From positions 1-64,000 of the forward strand of contig JALNXF010000002.1 of the NCBI GenBank assembly GCA_023230505.1: a DNA stretch of 64,000 nt. Direction: 5' to 3'. The notes under the pieces were generated by a model. The model saw nothing but the letters and a program-made list of their open reading frames with translations, did not search any database and was not told where the DNA came from. Shown here piece by piece: positions 22,415 to 33,114 of this stretch. Each line of letters starts with the position of its first letter. Within the stretch, counting starts at the first letter, position 1. The stretch comes from Candidatus Altimarinota bacterium (GTDB lineage: Bacteria > Patescibacteriota > Gracilibacteria > BD1-5 > UBA2023). Both the position numbers and the translations under genes were made by a program.

Positions 22415-22441
22415 TGAAAGAAAAATTTTATTATTTCGTAT
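22415..22441 (+). promoter_or_regulatory. ECF-type promoter (site C)
   Basis: TGAAAG (22415-22420), 16 bp, CGTAT (22437-22441). The core and its T-rich flank closely match site B. It lies 57 bp before the membrane ferredoxin gene. A small inverted repeat, ATCCTAGCTTAGGAT, sits in the leader. Confidence 0.7.
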
Positions 22442-22498
22442 CTTTAATTATAGTAATCCTAGCTTAGGATTTTATTTTAATATTTAAATTATTGGGGC

Positions 22499-23641
22499 AT
22501 GAAAAAATATTTTAATTTGAGAACTTTCTCACAAATTTTGGTAGTTGTAATTATTTTAGGACTTGCTCTAGCTCATCAATTATGGTGAATAGAAAAAGCT
22601 GCTCCGGTTGATGCATATTGTCCTTTTGGAGCTTTGGAAAATTTAATAAAAGCAATGACAAGTTGAGAATTTTTACAAAGAATTTATTTCAGTAATTATA
22701 TTCTTTTATTTATATTTGTTGGAATGACTTTCTTTTTTGGAAGAGTTTTTTGTGGTTTTTTCTGTCCACTTGGAGCAATTCAAGAATGGCTAGGAAAACT
22801 AGGAAAACTTATTTGAATTAAAAAAGATTATGAACTTCCTAAAAAAGTTGATAAAGTAATGAGATATTTTAAATATGTAATGTTAGCTGGATTAATTGTT
22901 TTATCCTATGTTTATTGAGAATTAATTTTTAGATATTATGATCCATTTGTGGCTTTTTCACATTTATGACAGGAATTTGATGAGATTTATTGGGCATACG
23001 GAATTCTTGGAACTATCGTAGTTTTATCACTTTTTACAAAAAATTGGTGGTGCAGATATTTCTGTCCACTTGGAGGTTTTTTCTGAATTATAAAGAAATT
23101 TTCATTTTTTAAGCTTGATAAAAATAATGAGACCTGTACAAAATGTGGAGCTTGTAGTAGATCATGTCCTGTAGGATTGAGTTTTAAAGATATGAAAGCA
23201 GTAAATAGCGCAGAATGTATTAGCTGTCTAAAATGTGTCGATGCTTGTAATTTCTGAGCACTCAAAGCAAAAATAGCCTGAAAAGACATAAGCAAAAAAT
23301 TATTTAGAAATATTGTAGTTTTTTGATTTTTTGGACTTCTTTTAATTATTGTTTTCCTTCCTTTTTGGCAGACTGGACCAGCTTCCAATATTAAGTCAGA
23401 TGATGGTACAATTAATGTGGCAAATCTTAAATGAAGTAATACTCTGGAGTATCTAATTAGAGAAAGTGGAGTGCCTTTCAAGTATTTCCAAGAAAAGCTC
23501 CATCTCCCAGAAAATGTAGATAAATGAGGAAAACTCAAACATATCTGAGAAGATTATGAGATAAAAAACGGTTCTGGAGAATATATTGAAACAGAAGATT
23601 TTAGAGCTGTAACTGAGGAATATCTGAAGGAGAAGAAATAG
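22499..23641 (+). CDS. Membrane 4Fe-4S ferredoxin (NapH/CcoG/YccM-like)
   Basis: 380 residues with five or six membrane helices. Two motifs CGFFCPLGA and CRYFCPLGG are typical of the NapH/NosR/CcoG family. They are followed by two [4Fe-4S] ferredoxin sites, CTKCGACSRSCPVG and CISCLKCVDACNFG. After a further membrane helix a soluble C-terminal tail (residues 300-380) contains TLEYLIRESGVPFKYFQEKL, seen in many such proteins. It should pass electrons across the membrane to an envelope reductase; CcoG relatives reduce Cu(II). It has an ECF-type promoter, so it is a probable target of the sigma factor at 7969. Confidence 0.88.
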
Positions 23642-23646
23642 AAAAG

Positions 23647-23679
23647 GAAATTCCCCGCTCTCAAGCGGGGAATTTTTTG
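23647..23679 (+). terminator. Intrinsic terminator (bidirectional)
   Basis: AAATTCCCCGC-TCTC-AAGCGGGGAATTTTTT between convergent genes. Confidence 0.9.
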
Positions 23680-23688
23680 TTGACAGAA

Positions 23689-23967
23689 TTACTTTGCAAT
23701 TCCGAGGAATCGAAGAGTTTCTATGTCAGGATGGTTTTCAGGAACTTTTATTCCCTGGATTTTCAGTAATATCAGCATAGTTGGAAAAATAATCATCAAC
23801 ATACTGACAGAAAAAAGAAAAAGAGCTAAATAATCATTTTTAACAACATTTGGAACAAGCAGGGGTAAACAAATACCTGCTACCATCATCAAGTCAGGAG
23901 TTATTCTGACAAGAAGTTTTATTCCAGCTATGTGCTTACAAACAAATCTTGCGATTTTTTGACTCAT
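23689..23967 (-). CDS. Small membrane protein, foreign-looking (92 aa)
   Basis: No family recognised. Two apolar segments lie at about residues 24-40 and 47-68 (LALFLFSVSMLMIIFPTMLI). Unlike nearly all other genes here it has a strong Shine-Dalgarno sequence (AAGGAG, 8 nt before ATG), and none of its four glycines is TGA. It follows the 73-residue gene by 25 bp. Both traits suggest recent transfer from an organism using the standard code. Confidence 0.75.
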   Translation of the reverse strand: MSQKIARFVCKHIAGIKLLVRITPDLMMVAGICLPLLVPNVVKNDYLALFLFSVSMLMIIFPTMLILLKIQGIKVPENHPDIETLRFLGIAK

Positions 23968-23992
23968 GGCATTCTCCTTTTTTAAATCTTCC

Positions 23993-24214
23993 TTAAAAGA
24001 ACTTTTTTATAAATTCTTCAAGTGAAAGAGTGGATATTTCTTTGGTTCCAAATAAACCATTTGACATCACGATTTTGTGATTCTTATCTACAAAATAAGG
24101 AGTTTCTCTTCCATCTATAAGTATTGGTCGCCTTCTTTTTAAGATTTTTCTTACTAGTACCTTTACCGTTTTTCCAGAAGAGCATCTGACAAAACTATCA
24201 AAATAATGTTCCAT
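23993..24214 (-). CDS. Small protein, foreign-looking (73 aa)
   Basis: No family recognised. The N-terminus MEHYFDSFVRCSSGKTVKV is followed by a very basic stretch (RKILKRRRPILIDGRETPYF) and a C-terminal helix. It has a Shine-Dalgarno sequence (AAGGAT, 7 nt before ATG) and no TGA codon, with all four glycines GGN. First gene of a two-gene transcript with the 92-residue membrane protein. Confidence 0.7.
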   Translation of the reverse strand: MEHYFDSFVRCSSGKTVKVLVRKILKRRRPILIDGRETPYFVDKNHKIVMSNGLFGTKEISTLSLEEFIKKFF

Positions 24215-24325
24215 TTTTATATCCTTTTTATTTTTGTATATGTTTTTATTTTAGTTTTATTGAAAAGATAGTAAAATCTATCATAGACAAATTTTTGAAA
24301 TGTCAAATTGAAATGAAATAAGAAG

Positions 24326-25003
24326 CTAATCTATTGATCACATTCAATAATCAATTGTCTTAGACTGAATTGATTTATTTTTAGACATTTGAAAATATAG
24401 AGTTAAAAATGAAACTCTAATCATTCACATAAGTTCCATCGGACTAATATTAATTTTTTTATCTTTTACATTATAAAAGAAAGTTTTTTCATGAAAAATT
24501 TTTTCTCAATTAAGACTAATAACAAGTTCTAATAATCATTCAATGCTTTCAATTGTATAATTCGGACTTTTACTTGCTTTTACAATTCAATCCTCTTCCT
24601 TAAAATACATAGATTTGGCGCAATTTACACCCCAGTAAGGAATAGTAATTTGTATATTTTCTTCTGAGAAATTAGTTTTTAGTGAAGGAAGTTCTTCATT
24701 ATCTATTCTTTTGTTAATAATACCATCTTGATGTAAAATATCTTTTACTAACCTTTTTATTCAAAAAATTAGTTGCTCTTTAACAAAAACGGATTCTATT
24801 TTTTCCATAGAAATTCCACAAATCTCTGATAAAATTTCTCAAATAGGCCTTGATAAATTACTGTTTTCCCTATATTCTTTTTGAATAATTAAAGCTTCTT
24901 TTAATTGAGTTTCGGATATTAATCAGAGATTTAAGAGACATTCTCATAAAAATCCTGTTTCTACTGTTAATTGTGTAGAGCTTGTTGAAAGTTTGCGTGT
25001 CAT
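24326..25003 (-). CDS. Protein with N-terminal MshEN/GspE-N-like domain
   Basis: 225 residues. Residues 18-75 resemble the repeated pattern of the MshEN (T2SSE N-terminal) domain: LGECLLNLGLISETQLKEAL, then RPIGEILSEICGISMEK followed by SVFVKEQL. In ATPases of type II secretion and type IV pili this domain can bind cyclic di-GMP. No ATPase domain follows; the C-terminal 140 residues are unfamiliar. Several consensus glycines are TGA. It may be a free-standing regulator of pili or of another machine, but nucleotide binding is not certain because the second repeat is degenerate. Confidence 0.6.
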
Positions 25004-25128
25004 ATTTTTTAGTTTAAAATTAAAAGATAATATTTAAATTTGAAATAAAATCAAAAAATATTTTAAAAAAATAAATTTGACTCTTTAGAGCTTTGGATTA
25101 GATTAAATAAAATTTTAATTTCAAAAAA

Positions 25129-25404
25129 ATGGATAAATTATTAGAATACAGACAAGAAATAGACAAAATAGATAGTGAAATAATTTCGCTGATTGCAAAA
25201 AGATTTGAAGTTGTAAGGTTTGTTTGAGAGTATAAAAAAGAAAGAAATATGGAATCCCTTCAGCCGTCTAGATGGGCAGAAGTTTTGAAAACTAAAAAAG
25301 CTTTAGCAAAAGATTTCGGATTATCAGAAAATTTAATAGAAAATATCTGGAATATGATACATGAATATGCAATTAAAGAGGAAGATAAACAAAAAAATAT
25401 TTAA
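25129..25404 (+). CDS. aroQ: Chorismate mutase (AroQ type)
   Basis: 91 residues, the normal size for a monofunctional AroQ domain. The three-helix pattern has YRQEIDKIDSEIISLIAKRF (helix 1), VGEYKKER with the active-site lysine, LQPSRWAEVL, and a final helix ending in EE. It converts chorismate to prephenate. Prephenate dehydratase follows 13 bp downstream, so the pair forms a short path from chorismate to phenylpyruvate. One glycine (FVGEYKK) is TGA. Confidence 0.9.
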
Positions 25405-25417
25405 TAATTAATTTAAA

Positions 25418-26221
25418 ATGAAAATATATTACTGATGAGTAGAATGAGCTTATTCTCATATTGTTGGGAATTTTTATTGAGAAAAACTTGGAATTAAAGA
25501 TGTAGAATGAGTGAAAAATTTCAAAGAGGTTTTTGAGGAAATAATTAAATGAAATTACTGAATAATTCCAATAGAAAACAGTTATGCTGGAAGTGTTTAT
25601 GAGAATTTTTTTAATCTATCGAAATACGATGTAAAAATTTACGACGAATATTATCTTGATATTAATCATTGTCTTGTCTCAACTTCTTCAAATATTTCCT
25701 CAATTAAAAAAGTTTTTTCTCACTATCAAGCCCTAATGCAATGTGAGAATTATTTAAATAAAAATAATTTAACCCAAGAATCTTATCTTGATACTGCTTG
25801 AAGTGCTGCCTATATTAAAGAATTACAAAATTCCGAATTCTGAGCAATTTGCTCAGAATTCGCTGGAGAAATTTATTGATTAAATATTTTAGAAAAAAAT
25901 ATTGAAGATCAAAGTGGAAATACTACAAGATTTTTTCTTGTAGGACAAAATTGACTTAATTTGTGATTAGAAAAGAAGTGAAAAATATCTCTTATTTTTA
26001 AAGCAAAAAGTGTACCAGCAGTACTTTATAAATGCCTCGGAGCTTTTGCTACTAGAAATATAAATTTAACAAAAATAGAATCTCTTCCTGCTAAAGAAAA
26101 TCCTTTCGAATATATGTTTTGGATAGATTTAGACGGAAGATTGGACAGTGTTGAAGTAAAATGAGCACTTGAAGAATTAAAATTTTTCACAACAGATATT
26201 AGAATACTATGAGATTACTAA
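25418..26221 (+). CDS. pheA: Prephenate dehydratase
   Basis: 267 residues. The catalytic domain has GIIPIENSYAGSVYEN (usual GVVPIENSxxGxV), LDTAGSAAYI and EDQSGNTTRFFLVG (usual D-x-x-N-x-T-R-F, holding the catalytic threonine). The C-terminal 80 residues have an ACT domain arrangement (KISLIFKAKSVPAVLYKCL and then LTKIESLPAKENPFEYMFWI), which usually gives feedback inhibition by phenylalanine. It converts prephenate to phenylpyruvate. Its last 4 bases overlap the convergent DivIC-like gene. A perfect 27-bp palindrome lies in frame at 25835. Confidence 0.92.
25835..25861. repeat. Perfect palindrome inside pheA
   Basis: GAATTCTGAGCAA and TTTGCTCAGAATTC form a 27-base inverted repeat encoding EFGAICSEF. 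It may form a strong hairpin in the mRNA. Its function is unknown. Confidence 0.75.
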
Positions 26222-26625
26222 TCATTTAAATCAACTTTAAAAATATAGTAAATCCATTTTTGCCGATTTGACATATTATAAGTCGGACTTTTTGCTTCAT
26301 TTTGCTGATAGATTTGCTTATCCACATCTATTTTTTTATACAAATCAGCATCTTCTTTTGTTACAACAAAAACTACTTCTTCTCATGGATTTTTTTTATT
26401 TTGTGAAGTTTTAATAACTTTATCCTTGTAAGCTTGCGAATTTACATAATCAAAATATTTCTTTTTTTGTGCTAAATCCTTTTGTCTTTGCTCTATTTCC
26501 TTTTGAGTTAATACAATTATTGAGTCTTTTTGAATATCGATATATTTAAAAGAAAATATCAAATAAAGCTCATAAACAATTATGATTATTAGTGTAAATA
26601 AAATATATTGGTATTTTTTTCTCAT
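26218..26625 (-). CDS. FtsL/DivIC-like septum protein
   Basis: 135 residues. A short basic N-terminus (MRKKYQ), one membrane helix (YILFTLIIIIVYELYLIF) and a coiled coil rich in Lys and Gln (KEIEQRQKDLAQKKKYFDYV) give the architecture of DivIC/FtsL proteins of the divisome. The C-terminal part (EEVVFVVTKEDADLYKKI) is compatible with the DivIC C-terminal domain. The assignment rests on architecture rather than strong motifs. Its stop overlaps the end of pheA by 4 bp. Confidence 0.65.
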
Positions 26626-26706
26626 TACTTTGTTAAATAATTTTATTTTTTGTAAATTTATGATACAATACTAAAAATTTTAATTTTTTCTAATTTTTTT
26701 TATAAA

Positions 26707-28047
26707 ATGAAAAAAATAATGTCGTTTTTATCTAGAAATAAAATAGCTGTTTTAGTTACATTACTAACTTTGGGGCTTATCTTTATTATTTATTCAGATG
26801 TTTCAAAAAATAATTTATGAGCAGATTCTCTGAGTTATGATAAAATTAATCCATATGTTCTTGTTACAAATTGACAAGCTCTAATTAAAAGAGAAAAAAT
26901 AATTAAATTAATTTCTTGAGAGAAAAATGATATTATTATTTGAGACAAAATAATAACATTAGAAAATTCTTCTGCAACTATTTTTTGGCCAGATTGAAGT
27001 GTTACTAGGCTTTGAGAAAAGAGTTCTGTAACAATCTCAGAAATTACATTTAACCCTCACCCTAACCCTCTCCCAGGGGGCGAGGGAATAAATAGAGTAA
27101 AATTTAATCTAGATTCTGGAAAATCATGGTCAAATATAATAAGATATTTAGATAAAAATTCTTACTTTATAGAAACTTATGAAAATGGGAGACTAGCTGC
27201 TACTGTTAGATGAACTGTTTTTGAAATAAATTTAACAAATAATTATATTCATAGTGTAAATCACTCGATTGCAATAGAAGACACTGAGACCAAAGAAGAA
27301 TATAATATCCCAGAATGAGAAGCTCGCGAAATTAAAAATATTTTGCAGATTGTACAGGAAAAATTGCTTGAAAAATCTTGGATAGATTGGAATAAAAATG
27401 AAGATTTAATTTATATAAATGAGTTAATTAATAAATGGAAAAACGAAATTTCTAAAACTATAAATGATAACGATTTAAAGAATTTATTAACAAATATAGT
27501 TGATTGAAAATCTGAAAATATAGACTCTTTAAAAGAAAAAATTCAAAAAATAACAACCAATAAAGAGGATTATAATAAGGTTTTACTTAATCTTTATCAA
27601 AATATAAATTTCTTGCCAAATTCTGCAAAAAATCTTGAAATAAAAAATTCTCTAAGAGAAGAAATTATCAACTCTGCTACTTGAATAAATAAGCAAAATT
27701 TTATAGATGATTTTATGAGACTTAATTTATTTGATTATTTTGATGCTGTTAAAAATAAAGAAATTACGACTTCAAATAAAATAAAATCTAATATTGAAAA
27801 ATACCTAAAACAAGATAAAAACAGCCAAACAATTAAAAAAATTCTAAATTCATTTGATAAGAAAAAAGTAGAGGAAATTAATTCAAAATTTTCTTGAATT
27901 AGCTCAGCTACAAAAGACATTATAGATAAACTCAAAGATAAAAATATATGAGAAGAATTCCAAGCCCAAACCCAAAAAGACCTAGAAAAAGCAACCTGAA
28001 TTTTTGGAGGTTTTGTCGATAAAATTAAAAATTATTTTGTAAAATAA
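26707..28047 (+). CDS. FecR-domain membrane-anchored protein, 446 aa
   Basis: One N-terminal membrane helix (AVLVTLLTLGLIFIIY) is followed by a FecR-type beta domain at about residues 45-175. It has the pattern GQALIKRE...IIIGDKIITLENSSATI, then WPDGSVTRLGEKSSVTI and later AATVRGTVFEI. The C-terminal half is helical and charged. FecR domains occur in envelope proteins, often signal-related. The palindromic repeat at 27052 adds NPHPNPLPGGEG inside the FecR domain, apparently tolerated as a loop. The function is otherwise unknown. Confidence 0.8.
27052..27087 (+). repeat. Palindromic repeat inside a gene (copy 2)
   Basis: AACCCTCACC-CTAACCCTCTCCC followed by AGGGGGCGAGGG, in frame in the FecR-domain gene, encoding NPHPNPLPGGEG. 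Confidence 0.85.
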
Positions 28048-28114
28048 AATATGTCTTGTTATTTGCAATAATATCCATTATATGTTAATATTTATTTAAT
28101 TAATATCCACCATA

Positions 28115-29020
28115 ATGAATCTAAATAATACTACTGCAACAAAACCAATACTTGAGCCAATAGTAAAGGATAATAAGGATATTGTTTTAGTGGTTTGATC
28201 ATCTTCATCAGAAATTTGAAAATCCATTTTTAATAGTTTAACTGATACTTTTGATGTTATTTGAACTACAAGAGAAAAGATATTGAATTGTATAGAAGAA
28301 AAACAGACAGAAAAAAATCATCGAATGTATCTAGATATTTCTAAAAGTGAAAATGTGGATCAATTTATAGAAGATTTTCTATCTCAATATTGAAATAAAA
28401 AAATCAAAACTCTTTTTCTTAATGTATGAATGACAAATGCGGGAGATACTATTGATAGATGGAATTTTTTTCGAAGAGCAAATAATTGAGATCCAACTAT
28501 TACAACACATATTAATAATTTAATGCTGGTTGAATCACTTCAAAGAAAAAAACTTATTAATGAAAATACAAAAGTTATATACAATGCATCTATACAAGTA
28601 TTTCTGCCAAAAGACGGATTTAATGATTATGCATTTTTAAAAAATATGGTTTCTTCACTATTGTTGGGCGATGAAAGGCTTGATTGCACAATTTTATGTT
28701 GTTCTTTAGTAAAAGGTACAACTGGCTCTGATAAATTTGAAAAGGTATTAAAAGAGAAAGGAAGTTCTATAGAAAATTATGTAAAAAATAATATGCCTAA
28801 TTGACAACCATCACTAGAAGATGTAAATATTGTAACAAAATTAATTACATCTCATAAGGAACAAACTAAAAATAAATATGTACTTATTGATGGCTGAGCA
28901 TTTAAGCAAAATTATGCCAATAATCCAAAAGTATTTGATGAAGATATTTTATATAATCTCTTATTTTTTAATCAAAAAACAAGAGAAATTGAAGATTTTT
29001 TTGGTAATTTAGTTTTTTAA
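28115..29020 (+). CDS. Short-chain dehydrogenase/reductase family protein
   Basis: 301 residues. VVGSSSSEIGKSIFNSL near residue 26 is a variant of the SDR TGxxxGxG nucleotide loop, followed by IGTTREKI (strand 2). YLDISKSENVDQFI fits the D-x-S/T adenine contact and FLNVGM the NAG-like strand 4 motif. YNASIQVF followed by DYAFLKNMV supplies the YxxxK catalytic pair. The enzyme should be an NAD(P)-dependent oxidoreductase or a nucleotide-sugar-type SDR; the substrate is unknown. The glycines of the cofactor loop are TGA. Confidence 0.8.
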
Positions 29021-29044
29021 TATAATAATCTCTAAAATAATCCT

Positions 29045-31138
29045 ATGAAAAATATATTTAAAAAATATGAAAAAAATCTAACCTTAAATAATAAATTTTT
29101 GGTTTCTCTTGTTATTTCTCTTGGGATTGTAGCTATAATTATTTTACTTTATAATGATTTTTTTGGTGATTTTTTCACGCGTCTTAATTTAAATTTACAG
29201 AACTGATTATATGAAGAAAAATATTCAAATAATAAAAAGCCAAATTCTTCTCTTACAGTTGTGGAAATTGATGATAAAACCCTTATAGATAAAGATAAGT
29301 GATGACTTGGGAGATGGCAGGATTTCAGCCGTGCTAATTATGCAAAAGTTATAGATAATTTAACTAAAGATTGAGCTATAGTAATATGAATAGATGTGCT
29401 TTTTTCTGAAAAAGCGATAACCTCAAATGCTGATAAAATTCTTGAAAAATCTATAAAAAATGCTGGAAATGTAATTTTATCTTTTCATTACATAAATAAT
29501 TTATATCCGATAGATAATCTTAAAAATGTAGCATATTGAATATGAGATGTACTACCAATTGTAAATAAATATAATAATACGATATATAGTATATTCCCTT
29601 TTTATTTTGAAAATGGAAATATATTAAAGTCTCTTTCCTTTTCTGTTTTGGATAAATATTATTCAACTATTTTATGAAAGAAACAAGAGATTAAAATGGA
29701 TGATTTCAAAAAAGATTATTTAAAATTTTATAATATAAATATACCACTCAAAAACTCTTTTGAAAATGAATGAAAAATAAATTTTTTAATAAATTATATT
29801 CCTAGCTATAATTCATACCAAAAAATCTCTTTCGTAGATGTATATAATTCAAATTATAATAAAAGTCTTGTAAAAGATAAGATAATTTTAATTTGATCAA
29901 CTGCCACAGCTCTACATGACGAATTTAATACACCACTCTGAATAATGCCTGGAGTTTATACGCATGTAAATGCAATTAATACGATATTAAATAAAAAAAT
30001 TATAAATTATATATCAATAAATACAGAACTGATTGCCCTTCTATTTTTCATTTTTATAATTACACTTTTATGAGTTTATGATAGACACAAATATTATTTT
30101 ATAGTTTCACTTTTTATTTTATCAATATCTTATTTTAAGCTTTATCAATTTGTTTTCTTAAAATATAATACCATATTCTCAATTCCAATTTACTTTTTTA
30201 TATCAATTTTGCTCTCATTTATTTTTGTAAATCTATATAAATATGCCTATGAATGAAAATGAAAAAGAGTTTTAAAAGATGCCCTAAGTCAGTATCTAGC
30301 TGAAGATCTTGTAAGTTCAGTTTTAAATAATTTTGAGAAAATAAATCTTGATGGAGATAAAAAAGAAATAAGTATATTTTTCTCGGATATTGCTGGCTTT
30401 ACTACTCTTTCAGAAACCATGACTCCGCATGATTTAATGAATTTCCTAAAAATTTATTTAAAAGAAACAAGTGATGTAATTATTGATAATAAATGATTTA
30501 TCAATAAATATGAATGAGATGCTATTATGGCACTTTGGTGAACTTTTTGAGATGGTAAAAAACAGGTTTATAATGCCTGTAGATCTGCCATTGAGCAACA
30601 AAGAACCATTGATAAATTAAATGAAAGATTTGAAAAAGAATATAATTTTAAGGTTTCTGTTAGAATGGGATTAAATAAATGAGATGCGATAGTTGGAAAT
30701 ATTTGAAGTCTATGAAGAAAAATAGAATATACAGCTATTTGAGATAATGTAAATCTTGCCTCTCGTCTTGAGTGAGTTAATAAGCAATATAATACAAAAA
30801 TTTGTGTTTCAGAATCAATTCGTGATGAATGAATTAATGATTTTATTTTCAGAAAATTAGATTTAATTAAAGTAAAATGAAAGAAAAATTCAGTTAACAT
30901 TTATGAGCTTATTTGATATAAAAATGAGATAAATAATGAGTTAATATCTCTAATTAAAGATTTTGAAAAAGCATTGTCTCTTTATTTTGAGAAAAAATTT
31001 AGTGAAGCTAAAGAAATTTTTAGAAAATTAGAGAATTTATGAGATGAACCATCTAAAATTTTTGTAAAAAGATGTAATTACCTTATATCTAATCCTATAG
31101 AAAATTGGGATTGAAGTTGGGAATTTAGCGTAAAATAA
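29045..31138 (+). CDS. CHASE2-domain class III adenylate/guanylate cyclase
   Basis: 697 residues. An N-terminal membrane helix is followed by an extracellular CHASE2 sensor (VVEIDDKTL, GAIVIGIDVLFSE, IILIGSTATALHDEFNTPLG), three membrane helices at about residues 330-405, and a class III nucleotide cyclase domain (about residues 440-625). The metal-binding aspartates are D448 in FSDIAGF and D492 in YEGDAIMALWG. The dimer-core motif RKIEYTAIGDNVNLASRLEG is intact, so it should make a cyclic nucleotide. It ends 1 bp before the stop of the convergent coiled-coil gene. Confidence 0.93.
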
Positions 31139-32731
31139 TTAATTCTTTCATTTATCACTTTCAATATTATTGTTTATATTTTTTTGTAAATCACTAATAT
31201 TTTTAATATCACTATGTTCAGATCTTAGTGCAAAATTTCATATGTAATCCTCTACTCTTTTTATATATAAAATTACAGCTTCCTCTAAAATATTTAAATT
31301 TTCCTCATAAAACATATCATTTACATTATCAATAAGTAATTTTTCTATCGAACCTCTTATTGATCATGCACGTTTTTGTCATTTATCTGGAGAAATTTTA
31401 TCATATTTTTTTAAAGCCTCTGTAATCATTTCTTCATCAAAAACTTTTTTATCAAATATTTTTAATAAAAAATAATAAAGCATTTTTAGTAATCACATAT
31501 TGCCAGGATTTACCGTATTTAAAACATCTTTAACACTTGTTTCTGGTTTTAAATGGGATTCAATTTTTCTCGTATCTTGATATTCTTTTACTATCTTTGG
31601 TATCAATTCTACTTTTATTTTAAAATAAAGAGTTTTTAGCTTTTCTATAATATTTGAAATATTTTTAATTTTTTCTAAATCAGAATATTTTCTTTGTAAT
31701 GTAAGAATATTTGATTTATAATTATCTGAAATTTTTTGTATTTTACTAAAAATATCGGATAAATTACCTGAAAAATCTATTTCTTCTATGTCCTTATTTA
31801 TTTTATTTAACATAACTTTTTGATCAAAAAAAGATATCTCAAGCTTACCTAAGACTTCAGAAATTTTTTCTATTTCTTCAAAAATAGTATTAATATAATG
31901 GGTTTTTAAAATCTGACCTATAATAATATTTGTACTAATTTCTAAGTTATCTAATGCAATTTCAATATCATTTCTTTGGTTTTCAAGTTGACTTAGTAAT
32001 AATCTTTGCTCATTAAAAATAAATTCTTTATTTTCTCAAGATTTATCCTGCAGCAAAGCTCTAACTTTCTCAGATTTACAGAATTCCTTATAACTATCTA
32101 CATTAAATTTTTTATCTTTAAATAATTTAATTATATAAAGATTAACTATCGTATCTAAAGATGTTTTATTTAGAGCCGTATATATTTTTTCTATTACTGA
32201 ATATGAATTAAAAATAGATTTTATATGAGTCTCAAGTTCATCATAATGAAAAAAACATTCATTTAAATCTGAAATTTTCAGTTTATGATTTTTATTTAAT
32301 GTAACAAAAATCATTTCTGCGTTATTTATAGTTTGATTTAATAAATTAAATGTACTTTTTGCATTCACTCTAAAATCATCTTTAGCCTTTTCTAATTCTT
32401 TTATTAAATTTTTTATTTCAAGTAAAATTGATTGTTTTTGAGCAAAAATCTGACTAGAAATTAATAATTTTGTTTTTTCATCATCAACTTCTTCACTATA
32501 ATCAATGCCTAAATCCTCCATTAAAGAAGCATAAATGATGTCCTCATATTCATCTATAGAAAAATTTATCCATTCAGATATTTTTTTGTCCTCTTTGATA
32601 ATATCAAATCTAGTTTTCCGTTCTTGCATCTTTACAAAACGAGATTTTAATTCGTCAATTTTATTGTTTCACACATTTGCATTATGATCTATTTTTTCTC
32701 AATCAAAACTTTTTAGTGCCGGTTTATTCAT
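31139..32731 (-). CDS. Coiled-coil protein, 530 aa
   Basis: No family recognised. Predicted almost entirely helical, with long heptad-like stretches (LLEIKNLIKELEKAKDDFRV and QRLLLSQLENQRNDIEIALD) and no membrane segment or signal peptide. Glycine is rare; the few TGA codons (SFDGEKID, VGNNKID, QDKSGENK) confirm a single reading frame. It is convergent with the cyclase gene and has its own promoter (TTGATT and TATAAT boxes at about 32765-32795 on the minus strand). Confidence 0.75.
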
Positions 32732-32830
32732 AATATTTTATTTTTTAAAAAAAATGCGGATTTAATTATACTAATAATAAGCCAAAAAAAATCAAGTTAT
32801 TAAAAACTAAAAAGAAAATTGTAAAAAAGT

Positions 32831-32861
32831 TTGACAAAATAAATTTTATATGTTTTAATAT
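32831..32861 (+). promoter_or_regulatory. Strong sigma-70-type promoter
   Basis: A consensus -35 TTGACA (32831-32836) with TTAATA/TAATAT about 18-19 bp downstream (32855-32861), preceded by an AT-rich stretch. It reads into a region without a gene that ends in a terminator. Confidence 0.65.
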
Positions 32862-32865
32862 ACTT

Positions 32866-33114
32866 GTTTACTACTTAATTTGGTTAAACTACTAACCAGC
32901 AAAAAACAAAAACAAATTTTTATAAAACTATAAAATAAAATCTTATGAAATGTGACAACCAGATTACATTCTCATAAAAAGAGCTGGTAATTCTCTAAAA
33001 AAATACCGAAATGTAGTAAATAAAAATCAATAGCTGTAGTTTAGTTATTGAACACAAAATAAAACCCGTACATAGGCCATTTTAATTAAAAGCCTCGCAT
33101 GTACGGGTTTTTCC
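32866..33114 (+). ncRNA. Candidate structured small RNA of about 250 nt
   Basis: The 387-bp gap between genes at 32731 and 33119 holds a strong promoter and a terminator (ACCCGTACAT...ATGTACGGGT then TTTTT, 33064-33111). Between them are a GGTTA/TAACC hairpin at 32882 and a 10-codon frame at 32944 (MKCDNQITFS) that may be a leader peptide or chance. I cannot match it to a known RNA class. A leader RNA for nothing downstream is unlikely because the next gene is on the other strand. Confidence 0.45.

Noticed and set aside
22987..23538. 183-residue minus-strand frame
   Set aside because: It lies wholly within the membrane ferredoxin gene on the other strand, whose cysteine motifs prove the plus-strand reading.
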